Below are positions 1-5,933 of a DNA stretch of 12,707 nucleotides, one piece after another. The position numbers and the translations under genes are program-made. Location of the stretch: the NCBI GenBank assembly GCA_050692915.1, contig JBOGVU010000073.1, positions 1-12,707 on the forward strand. The letters are read 5' to 3'. Source of the DNA: CALAEC01 sp050692915. GTDB lineage: Bacteria; Actinomycetota; UBA4738; CALAEC01. The number at the start of each line of letters is the position of its first letter. Positions within the stretch are counted from its first letter, which is position 1. The notes under the pieces were generated by a model that saw only the letters and a list, made by a program, of their open reading frames with translations, did not search any database and was not told where the DNA came from.

Positions 1-546
1 GAGCCACACCCCGAGCATTCCGAACACCGCCCCGGATGCCCCGACGGCGGCCACGGCCGGCGGCCCGAAGGCGAACGAGACGGCGGTGGCGCAGAACCCC
101 GTGACCAGGTACAGCGTCACCATCCGAGCCGTGCCGAGCGCCTGCTCAACCACGCTCCCGAAGATGTACAGGCCGAACGAGTTCAGGGCGAGGTGGAGCA
201 CCCCCACGTGGAGGAACATCGCGGTGACGAGCCGCCACCACTCTCCTCGGGCCACCAGGACGGGAACCATGGCCCCGGCTTCGAGCAGGCGTCCGGCGCC
301 GGCCAGGCCGAGAAGCAGGTCGAGGCCGAAGGCCGCCACGTTGACACCCAGGATCGCCATGGTGGCCGACCGGGGCCGGGGTAGACGCGGGCGGACCCGG
401 CGGACGCCTCGCCCGGCTTCGGCCACGCACGTGGGACAGTGATGGCCGACCGGCGCCTGGGTCATGCAGTCGGGGCATATGGGTCGCCCGCACCGGGTGC
501 AGTGCACGCGTGTCTCCCGGTCGGGGTGGCGGTAGCACGTCTCCAC
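1..546 (-). CDS. Rhomboid family intramembrane serine protease with N-terminal zinc-binding motif (C-terminus cut by window edge)
   Basis: Reading leftward, 182 codons are present before the window ends. The N-terminus is rich in Cys/His (C4, H7, C16, C19, C24, C27, C37, C40), like the B-box-type zinc motif of many actinobacterial rhomboids. A basic linker (about residues 46-62) follows, then membrane segments. Rhomboid hallmarks are visible: HLALN (H118, N122) in the second core helix and GASGAVFG with the catalytic serine at about 171. The partner histidine would lie beyond the edge. The family cleaves transmembrane substrates within the membrane; the substrate here is unknown. The start chosen is GTG at 546, which gives METCYRHPDR; another in-frame GTG lies two codons upstream at 552. 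The gene is divergent from the nucleotidyltransferase gene, with 61 nt between them. Confidence 0.9.
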   Translation of the reverse strand, partial: METCYRHPDRETRVHCTRCGRPICPDCMTQAPVGHHCPTCVAEAGRGVRRVRPRLPRPRSATMAILGVNVAAFGLDLLLGLAGAGRLLEAGAMVPVLVARGEWWRLVTAMFLHVGVLHLALNSFGLYIFGSVVEQALGTARMVTLYLVTGFCATAVSFAFGPPAVAAVGASGAVFGMLGVWL

Positions 547-607
547 TGACACGGGCGGCCATGGTACCGGTCCCGCGATCCCGCGCCGGGTGGGGCATCG
601 TACGGGG

Positions 608-1291
608 ATGGACAGACGTGCGCTCGCCGCGGCCATCGGCAGAGCCGCCCGCTCCGGCCGCCCGCACCTCGAGGTGCTGGGGGTCTCGCCTCCTGCCGCC
701 GGGTCGGTGGGGCTGGTGGCCGGATCCTTCGACCCGATGACCGTGGCCCACGCCGCCCTGGCCGAGGCTCTCGGGACCGACCTGACGCTCCTGCTGTGGT
801 CGCCGGCCACGCTGCCGAAGGAGGCCGGCCCCGGCGGGAACCCGTCGCCGCCGCTGCTCGAGCCCGAGGAAGTGCTGGCCTCGCTGCTGGCCTGGTGCGG
901 CTCGAGGGCGTGGGCGCGGGTGGCGGTCTGCTCCCAGGGCCTCCTGGCCGACCAGGTCGAGGCCGCCGCGGTTTCGTTCCCTCGGGCGCGCCTTGTCCTG
1001 GGGATGGGCTCAGACAAGCTTCTCCAGCTGCTCGATCCCCGCTGGTACCAGGACCGGGATGCCGTCCTGGGGCGACTGTTCGACCGGGCCGAGGTGGCTG
1101 CGGCGGCCCGGGGACACGCGATGGAGGTTGTCCTCGTCGAGACCCGTTGGTCCGACAGGATCCGCACCGTTCGGCTGCCGGCGGCGCTGGCGGCGATCTC
1201 CTCCCGGGCCGTCCGCGAGGCGGTCCGCCAGGGCGAGGACGTGGCGAAGGCCGTCCCGCCGGAGATCCTGCCTTTCGTCCGCGGCGGTTAG
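608..1291 (+). CDS. NadD/CoaD-like nucleotidyltransferase (HxGH superfamily), substrate uncertain
   Basis: The 227-residue product has the two signatures of adenylyl/cytidylyl transferases. GSFDPMTVAH (39-48) corresponds to the nucleotide-binding GxFxPxHxGH loop. ISSRAVREAV (197-206) corresponds to the C-terminal SSTxIR motif and is followed by a typical PPEILPFV end. LGMGSDKLLQLLDPRWYQ in the middle resembles NadD (nicotinate mononucleotide adenylyltransferase). The first His of HxGH is Thr, as in CoaD, and the Gly is Ala, so it may be a divergent paralogue rather than the housekeeping NadD. A 35-residue N-terminal extension precedes the Rossmann fold. ATG 608 was chosen; an in-frame GTG at 590 is possible, and neither has a clear ribosome-binding site. 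The stop overlaps that of the convergent phoR. Confidence 0.8.
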   Translation: MDRRALAAAIGRAARSGRPHLEVLGVSPPAAGSVGLVAGSFDPMTVAHAALAEALGTDLTLLLWSPATLPKEAGPGGNPSPPLLEPEEVLASLLAWCGSRAWARVAVCSQGLLADQVEAAAVSFPRARLVLGMGSDKLLQLLDPRWYQDRDAVLGRLFDRAEVAAAARGHAMEVVLVETRWSDRIRTVRLPAALAAISSRAVREAVRQGEDVAKAVPPEILPFVRGG

Positions 1292-2952
1292 GACCCCGTC
1301 GGCAGCGTGACCCGGAACGTGGATCCCCGGCCAAGCTCGCTCTCGGCCTCGATCCGGCCGCCGTGCCGCTCCGCGATGTGCCGGGCGATCGACAGCCCCA
1401 GGCCGGTCCCTCCCGTCTCCCGGGACCGGGCCCGGTCCACCCGGTAGAATCGCTCGAAGATCCGGGGCAGGTCCCGGGTGGGGATGCCGATCCCGGTGTC
1501 CTCAACCTCCAGGACGGCCCGGCCGTCCCGCTCGACCAGACGCACGTCGACCCGCCCGCCCTCGGGCGAGTAGCGCACGGCGTTGTCGAGGAGGTTCCGG
1601 ACCAGCAGGGCCAGGTCGCCCCGGGCCCCCCTGACGGTGACGGGCTCCACGGCCGGCTCGATCCGCACCCCCAAGCCCGCGGCCGCGGACGTCAGCCGGT
1701 CGGCCTCATCGGCCACCACCCGGTCGAGCCGGACCGGGTCCAGGTCCGGCCGCTCGGCCTCCAGGCGGGAGAGGTCCAGGAGATCCGACACGATCCGGGA
1801 CAGTCGAGTGGCATCCCGGCGGAGCTGCGTGGCGAACCGGGCCGCGGACTCTGGATCCTCGCCCACGGCCCGCTCCACGGTCTCCGCCGCGGCCTGGATC
1901 GCCGCCGCCGGTGTCTTCAGCTCGTGGGACGCGTCGGCCACGAAGTCACGGCGCATCGCCTCCACCCGGCGGGGCGCCGTGACGTCGCGAAGGACCACCA
2001 GCACCTCGCCGGGGTCCCGGAGCGCCACCGTGGACGCCTGGAGGACGCGGGTGGGGAAGCCGGTCTCGACCTCACGCTCCCGGGCCCGCCCGTCGGACCT
2101 GGTCTCCTCGACGAGCCCGCGCACCGCGGGCGGGGTCAGGGCCCGGAGCGTCCGCGGGACGCCGCCCAGCAGCCGTGCCGCAGCCGGGTTCGCGTACCCG
2201 AGGCTGTCGTCGGCCCCGACCAGGAGCACGCCCTCCTCCATGGCGGACAGGACGGCCTCCCGCTGCTGCCGGTCGCGGCCGATCTCTTCCATGCGACGCT
2301 CGAGGTCGTCCGCCATGCGGTTCAGCGTGGTCCCCAGGACGTCGAGCTCGGCTGTGCGGTCTGCCGGCACCCGAACGCCGAGATCCCCCTCGGCCATCCG
2401 CGACACCCGAGCCGTCATCTCCCGCACCGGGCGGGTCAAGCTCCTGCCGACGAGCCAGGCCGCGCCAACGCCGACGAGGGCTGCGACCGCGGTCCCGCCG
2501 ACCACGATGGCCCGCACCGTGCCCAGCCGGTCCTGCACGAGAGGCAGGCCCACGCGGACGACGAGTCCTCCCCGGGCGGGCAGGGCCACGTACCGGTAGG
2601 GCTCGCCCACGGTCTCGCCGGGCCGGGAGGCCACGCCGACCTCGCCGGCCAGCGCGGCCCGGACCTCGGGACGGTCGGCATGGTTCTCGATGCCGGCCGG
2701 GTCCCGGGCCGAGTCGGCCACCACGACGCCGTCGGTCCGGATGACCGTGATGTGGACGCCGGTCTCGCGGCCGAGCCCCTCGGTGGCGGCCTGGAGGCCG
2801 GTCGTGTCCTCGGGGAGCGCCTCCCGGACCGCCCGGGCCCGGGCCGTGAGCGAGTCCGTCAGGTCGTCGAGGAAGGCCGCCCCGATGGCCCGGTCGAGGA
2901 CGAAGCCGAGCGCCGCCAGCACGGCGACCACGGTCACGGCGTAGCGGGTCAT
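1288..2952 (-). CDS. phoR: Phosphate-responsive sensor histidine kinase, PhoR/SenX3 type
   Basis: The 554-residue membrane kinase would phosphorylate the response regulator encoded upstream in the same operon. Domains in order: a transmembrane helix (about 5-23); a periplasm-side loop of about 120 residues; a second helix (about 148-168); HAMP (169-221); a PAS-like domain (about 230-330); HisKA with ASHELKTP and phosphoacceptor H343; and HATPase with NLLDNAVRYSP (N box, N457), DTGIGI (G1), FERFYR and GGTGLGLSI (G2). The domain set matches PhoR/SenX3; the extracellular loop is larger than in E. coli PhoR, so direct ligand sensing is possible. ATG 2952 has a weak purine-rich stretch upstream. 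In-frame GTG 2991 would add 13 residues and abut the glycosylase stop. The stop overlaps the nucleotidyltransferase stop by 4 nt. Assignment to phosphate rests on the neighbours. Confidence 0.93.
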   Translation of the reverse strand: MTRYAVTVVAVLAALGFVLDRAIGAAFLDDLTDSLTARARAVREALPEDTTGLQAATEGLGRETGVHITVIRTDGVVVADSARDPAGIENHADRPEVRAALAGEVGVASRPGETVGEPYRYVALPARGGLVVRVGLPLVQDRLGTVRAIVVGGTAVAALVGVGAAWLVGRSLTRPVREMTARVSRMAEGDLGVRVPADRTAELDVLGTTLNRMADDLERRMEEIGRDRQQREAVLSAMEEGVLLVGADDSLGYANPAAARLLGGVPRTLRALTPPAVRGLVEETRSDGRAREREVETGFPTRVLQASTVALRDPGEVLVVLRDVTAPRRVEAMRRDFVADASHELKTPAAAIQAAAETVERAVGEDPESAARFATQLRRDATRLSRIVSDLLDLSRLEAERPDLDPVRLDRVVADEADRLTSAAAGLGVRIEPAVEPVTVRGARGDLALLVRNLLDNAVRYSPEGGRVDVRLVERDGRAVLEVEDTGIGIPTRDLPRIFERFYRVDRARSRETGGTGLGLSIARHIAERHGGRIEAESELGRGSTFRVTLPTGS

Positions 2953-2996
2953 CAGCCGCCCCGCGAGCGTGGGCCGAGCACGCTGGTCCACCGCGG

Positions 2997-3779
2997 TCAG
3001 TGTAGGGCCGGCTGGTGGCTCGGGCAGAAGTACGTGGTGCGCCCCCCCACCACTGTTCGCCCCAGCGGGGTTCCGCATCGCGGGCAGGCCGCCTCGGGCC
3101 GCCCCCGGACGTGGATGAGCCATCCGGAGGGGAGGCGGTCGAAGCGCTCCACGGAGCTCCGGAGCACGGCGCGGATCGCGTCGAACAGCCGGTCGCGCTC
3201 CTCGGGGCCGAGGTCCTCGATCCGCCGGGCCGGGTGGATCCCGGCCCGCCACAGGGCCTCGTCGGCCAGGAGGTTGCCCACGCCGGCCAGGAGCCGCTGA
3301 TCCATGAGCGCGGCCTTCACCCGCCCGCGCCGGCGGGCCAGCAGGGCCCGGAACCCCCGGCGGTCGAGCGTGAGCGCGTCCGGCCCCAGCGGGCCGAGGA
3401 TCGCCGCCGCCTCCCGGCGGTCGTGGGCCAGCCACACGCCGCCCAGCTTCCGCATGTTCCGGTACCGGAGCTCCCCGCGGTCCAGCTCGAAGATCACCCG
3501 GTCGTGGCGATGGCGCCCTCCGGGGCCTTCCGCCGGGATCAGGTCGCCGGTCATCCCGAAGTGGATGAGGACGGCCGGGCCGGTGGTCCACGCCAGGAGC
3601 CACTTGCCGTGTCGCTCGGGCTCCTCGAACCGGTGACCTCGGAGCGCCCGGTCGAGGGCGGTGGGGGAGGCGTTTCGGAGGATGCCCGGATCGGTGGTCA
3701 CGGTCCGCTCGATCAGTCTCCCGGCGGCGTGCTCGGCCAGCACGCGTCGGTCGTGCTCGACCTCCGGGAGCTCCGGCAT
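2997..3779 (-). CDS. fpg: Fpg/Nei-family DNA glycosylase (MutM-like), base excision repair
   Basis: The 260-residue protein begins MPELPEVE, the family N-terminus in which the proline after the removed Met is the Schiff-base nucleophile and the next Glu is catalytic. Other conserved parts are RHGKWLL with K59, HFGMTGDL, RNMRKLGG, the helix-two-turn-helix segment ALMDQRLLAGVGNLLADEAL with GN at 168-169, and a C-terminal zinc finger containing R247. The finger is C232-X2-C235-X16-C252-X2-H255, so the fourth ligand is His where Fpg normally has Cys. The family removes oxidised bases such as 8-oxoguanine and nicks the strand. It lies between arsC (9-nt gap) and phoR, so it is probably co-transcribed with the Pho regulators, which is unexpected for a repair enzyme. 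Fpg versus Nei specificity cannot be settled by eye. Confidence 0.9.
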   Translation of the reverse strand: MPELPEVEHDRRVLAEHAAGRLIERTVTTDPGILRNASPTALDRALRGHRFEEPERHGKWLLAWTTGPAVLIHFGMTGDLIPAEGPGGRHRHDRVIFELDRGELRYRNMRKLGGVWLAHDRREAAAILGPLGPDALTLDRRGFRALLARRRGRVKAALMDQRLLAGVGNLLADEALWRAGIHPARRIEDLGPEERDRLFDAIRAVLRSSVERFDRLPSGWLIHVRGRPEAACPRCGTPLGRTVVGGRTTYFCPSHQPALH

Positions 3780-3788
3780 CGGGCCAGC

Positions 3789-4187
3789 CTACGGCGACAG
3801 CGAGCCGAGGAGGTCGCGGACCCTTCGCTCGATCTCGTCCCGGATCGCCCGGACCTCCTCGATCGGCCTGTCGGCCGGGTCGGGGAGGTCCCAGTCCTCG
3901 TACCGCTTCCCTGGGTAGAAGGGGCACTCGTCGCCGCAGCCCATGGTGATGACCACATCGGCCTCCCGAACGGTGTCGTCTTCCAGCCGCCGGGGGCGGG
4001 CCTCGGACAGGTCGATGCCCGCCTCGCGCATGGCCGCGACCACGTGCGGGTGGACGTCGTCGGCCGGCCGGGTGCCGGCCGAGAGGACGCGGACGCCATC
4101 GCCGGCGATCCGTTCGAGCAGCGCCGCAGCGATCTGGGATCGGCCCGCGTTGCGCACGCACACGAACAGGACGGTCGGCGCGCTCAT
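3789..4187 (-). CDS. arsC: Arsenate reductase, low-molecular-weight tyrosine phosphatase fold
   Basis: The 132-residue protein has the P-loop CVRNAGRS (C10 to R16, CX5R), the hallmark of LMW-PTPase-type arsenate reductases. TMGCGDECPFYPGKRYEDWD follows, with C84 and C88 as candidate resolving cysteines. LPDPA carries the general-acid Asp (D103). The family reduces As(V) to As(III), using thioredoxin or mycothiol/mycoredoxin; the reductant cannot be told from sequence alone. Its ATG overlaps the response-regulator stop as ATGA (4184-4187), so translation is probably coupled. Placement in the phosphate operon makes sense because arsenate is a phosphate analogue that enters through Pst and Pit. 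No arsenite efflux pump or ArsR is present in the window. A protein tyrosine phosphatase is less likely, given the NAGRS loop and the GCGDECP motif. Confidence 0.92.
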   Translation of the reverse strand: MSAPTVLFVCVRNAGRSQIAAALLERIAGDGVRVLSAGTRPADDVHPHVVAAMREAGIDLSEARPRRLEDDTVREADVVITMGCGDECPFYPGKRYEDWDLPDPADRPIEEVRAIRDEIERRVRDLLGSLSP

Positions 4188-4885
4188 CCGACGAACTTGT
4201 ACCCGAGCCCCCGCACCGTGACGAGGTGCACGGGATGGTGGGGGTCCTCCTCGATCTTCCGGCGGATCCGCTTGACGTGCACGTCCAGCGTCTTGGTGTC
4301 CCCGAAGTAGTCGGATCCCCAGACCATGTCGATCAGGAAATCTCGCGTGAGCAGTCGACCCTTCCGCCGGAGGAACGTCTCCAGGAGATCGAACTCCTTG
4401 GGTGGGAACGACACGGCCTGGCCTCGGACCCGCGCCTCGTGCCGGGCCACGTCCAGCTCCACCGGCCCCCCCACCACGACCTCGTCCGGCTCCCCGGCCG
4501 GCCCGTCCATCCGGACGCGCCGGAGGTTCGCCCGGACCCGGGAAACGAGCTCCCGCATCGAGAACGGCTTCGTCACGTAGTCGTCGGCGCCGAGCTCCAG
4601 GCCCGCCACCTTGTCCGCCTCGGAGTCCTTGGCGGTGACCATGATCACGGGCACCGACGACTCGAGGCGGATCGCCCGGCAGACGTCGAGGCCCGTCACC
4701 TCGGGCAGCATCAGGTCGAGGATCACCAGGTCGGGCCCCGAGTCGCGGAACCTTTCCAGCGCCCGGCTTCCGTCCGCAGCGACCTCGACGGCGAACCCCT
4801 CGCGTTCGAGGTTGTATCGGATCGACTCGGACAGGGAGGCCTCGTCCTCGACGACCAGGATCCGCCCGTGGCCGTCAGCGCCCAG
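4184..4885 (-). CDS. phoB: OmpR/PhoB-family response regulator of the phosphate regulon, apparent CTG start
   Basis: A 233-residue regulator: receiver domain with VVEDE (acidic pocket E13/D14), phosphoacceptor D57 in VILDLMLP, T84 and K106 in TKPF, then a winged-helix DNA-binding domain (about 135-233) ending LVTVRGLGYKFVG. The length matches PhoB/RegX3 (about 225-235). Upstream, the frame is closed by a TGA in phoU. Between that TGA and the GTG at 4726 there is no ATG, GTG or TTG, and starting at 4726 would delete the first 53 residues of the receiver. CTG at 4885 lies 6 nt behind a perfect GGAGG and overlaps phoU by 11 nt, so I take it as the start, with translational coupling to phoU. It is expected to bind the PHO-box repeats before pstS. 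The name could equally be regX3 or phoP. Confidence 0.92.
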   Translation of the reverse strand: MGADGHGRILVVEDEASLSESIRYNLEREGFAVEVAADGSRALERFRDSGPDLVILDLMLPEVTGLDVCRAIRLESSVPVIMVTAKDSEADKVAGLELGADDYVTKPFSMRELVSRVRANLRRVRMDGPAGEPDEVVVGGPVELDVARHEARVRGQAVSFPPKEFDLLETFLRRKGRLLTRDFLIDMVWGSDYFGDTKTLDVHVKRIRRKIEEDPHHPVHLVTVRGLGYKFVG

Positions 4886-5600
4886 GGCCGACCTCCGGGT
4901 GGGATGCGTCGGTGAACTCCTGGAACTCGCCGGTCAGCAGGAACGCGACCTGCTCTCCGATGTCGACGGCGTGGTCGCCCACCCGCTCGAGCTGTCGGGA
5001 GACGATCATCATGCGGATCGCCCACTCCAGGATGTCCTGGTCGTCGGCGCAGGCTGCCACTTCCCGGTAGATGCTCCGGTTCAGGCGGTCCACGGGGTCG
5101 TCCATCTCCGGGAGCCGCTGGGCCAGCGCGAGGTCGCGCTTCACGAACGCGTCCAGAGCCGCCCGGATCATCGGCCGGACCACGTCGCCCATCTCTCGGA
5201 GGTGGGTGAGGATCCCCTGGTTCGGCGGGAGCTGCTTCGTGGCCCGGGCGATCTTGACGATGTTCACGGCGATGTCGCCGATCCGCTCCAGGTGCAGGTT
5301 GATGTGGATGATGGCGGACAGCAGCCGGAGGTCCCCGGCCACCGGGGTCTGCAGCGCCAGCAGCTCGAGCCACCGACGCTCTATGTCCAGGTAGCGATCG
5401 TCGATGGCGTCGTCCCCGGCGATCACCGCCTCCACCTCGGCGTCGTCCCTGGAGATAAGGACCTCAACGGCCCGACCGAGGGCCCGCTCGGCCAACTCGC
5501 CCAGAGACAGGACCTCGAGCTCGAGCGCCTCGAGCTCCTCGTGGAAATGTCGTCGCGCCTTCACCGACCTCGCCATCCAGTGGATCCCAGTCCGGGCCAT
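4875..5600 (-). CDS. phoU: Phosphate signalling protein PhoU
   Basis: The 241-residue all-helical protein has the two tandem PhoU repeats, each with the metal-binding signature: HLERIGDIAVNI (E105, D109) and QLERVGDHAVDI (E205, D209). PhoU links the Pst transporter to the PhoR kinase and keeps the Pho response off when phosphate is plentiful; it acts in the cytoplasm at the membrane. The N-terminus FHEELEALELEVLSLGELAE is typical. ATG 5600 is preferred because GAGG lies 7 nt upstream. GTG 5606 is too close to that site, and ATG 5576 would also keep the family core. It is the first gene of the minus-strand operon and is divergent from pstS, instead of following pstB as in E. coli. Confidence 0.95.
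   Translation of the reverse strand: MARTGIHWMARSVKARRHFHEELEALELEVLSLGELAERALGRAVEVLISRDDAEVEAVIAGDDAIDDRYLDIERRWLELLALQTPVAGDLRLLSAIIHINLHLERIGDIAVNIVKIARATKQLPPNQGILTHLREMGDVVRPMIRAALDAFVKRDLALAQRLPEMDDPVDRLNRSIYREVAACADDQDILEWAIRMMIVSRQLERVGDHAVDIGEQVAFLLTGEFQEFTDASHPEVGPGR
4892..4896 (-). promoter_or_regulatory. Ribosome-binding site of the response regulator, inside phoU
   Basis: On the minus strand this reads GGAGG, a full anti-Shine-Dalgarno match, 6 nt before CTG 4885 and within the last codons of phoU. It is the main evidence for the unusual CTG start, because no other candidate start in that frame has such a site. Confidence 0.75.
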
Positions 5601-5616
5601 CGTCACGCCTCGCCCG

Positions 5617-5634
5617 GATCGTGTTCAGACGATC
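5617..5634 (-). promoter_or_regulatory. Inverted repeat overlapping the putative phoU promoter
   Basis: GATCGT-N6-ACGATC is a perfect 6-bp inverted repeat. It overlaps a minus-strand -10-like TACGAT (5632-5637), so its centre would fall near the transcription start of the phoU operon, about 25 nt before the phoU ATG. It could be an operator half-site pair or a small leader hairpin. No good -35 was seen. Confidence 0.3.
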
Positions 5635-5755
5635 GTACCGCGCCCGGCCTCGACGAGCGGCCGGGGCGGGACGGGGAGCGTCCCACGGTCGTCACGCGTC
5701 GAGGATAGGCGGGCTCCGTCTCGGTTGCGGCAGCGAGAAGCGGTTTCGGGGCAAC

Positions 5756-5799
5756 GTTCACTCGATGTCAACCGAATGACCCCCGTCCTGTCACCTAGC
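5756..5799 (+). promoter_or_regulatory. Distal PHO-box-like repeat set (four 11-nt units in register)
   Basis: Four consecutive 11-nt units start at 5756, 5767, 5778 and 5789. Against the Streptomyces PhoP-box consensus GKTCAYYYRSG, the outer units GTTCACTCGAT and TGTCACCTAGC each match 9 of 11 by my count. The inner two match only 5-6. The constant 11-nt phase is what makes it credible; the inner units weaken the call. Confidence 0.45.
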
Positions 5800-5838
5800 G
5801 GCCACGTTCGGGGCCAGGAGGGGCCAGCCGGGACCCAT

Positions 5839-5860
5839 GTTCATCCCCCGTTCACCTCCG
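5839..5860 (+). promoter_or_regulatory. PHO box (two adjacent 11-nt direct repeats) of pstS
   Basis: GTTCATCCCCC followed directly by GTTCACCTCCG: two contiguous direct repeats matching GKTCAYYYRSG at 9 and 10 of 11 positions by my count. They lie 27 nt before a -10-like TAGCAT and end 73 nt before the pstS start, where an activator-bound PHO box replacing a -35 is expected. The likely ligand is the phosphorylated response regulator encoded divergently. Confidence 0.7.
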
Positions 5861-5887
5861 CGACAGGGCGCGGCCACGACCGCTCCC

Positions 5888-5893
5888 TAGCAT
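5888..5893 (+). promoter_or_regulatory. Putative -10 element of pstS
   Basis: TAGCAT fits the TANNNT pattern of actinobacterial -10 elements and is one of few such hexamers in this GC-rich stretch. It is correctly placed downstream of the PHO box and gives a leader of about 35 nt. There is no recognisable -35, as is usual for PhoB-activated promoters. Confidence 0.45.
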
Positions 5894-5933
5894 CCGCAGG
5901 CGTGGAGGTCACCCCCGAGGGGAGGATAGGGAA

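Larger units (their letters stand above)
5601..5933. promoter_or_regulatory. Divergent phoU / pstS control region
   Basis: A 333-nt region without a convincing gene, between the first gene of the regulator operon and pstS. It contains two sets of PHO-box-like repeats reading toward pstS (5756-5799 and 5839-5860), a -10-like TAGCAT for pstS, and a short inverted repeat beside a -10-like TACGAT for phoU. A strong purine-rich ribosome-binding site (GGGGAGGA, ending about 8 nt before ATG 5934) serves pstS. The stretch about 5640-5750 shows nothing recognisable. Confidence 0.75.

Noticed and set aside
146..751. A 201-codon minus-strand frame overlapping the rhomboid gene and the nucleotidyltransferase start
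   Set aside because: The rhomboid frame on the same strand has zinc ligands and HxxxN and GASG motifs; this one is a shifted shadow.
796..3300. An 834-codon plus-strand open frame
   Set aside because: It crosses the nucleotidyltransferase in another frame and lies antisense to phoR. Low-complexity composition and no motifs; typical of long chance frames at very high GC.
1288..4161. A 957-codon open frame on the minus strand that would fuse phoR to upstream sequence
   Set aside because: The part upstream of about 2991 is antisense-style Arg/Pro/Gly-rich sequence running through fpg and arsC in another frame. Those genes have full family motifs, so only the C-terminal part (phoR) is real.
4184..4726. 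Response regulator starting at GTG 4726
   Set aside because: It would leave out the first 53 residues of the receiver, including the conserved acidic pair, although that sequence is intact and in frame upstream.
3015..5708. Long plus-strand frames opposite fpg, arsC, phoB and phoU
   Set aside because: All are antisense to well-supported genes, His/Arg/Pro-rich and without recognisable domains.
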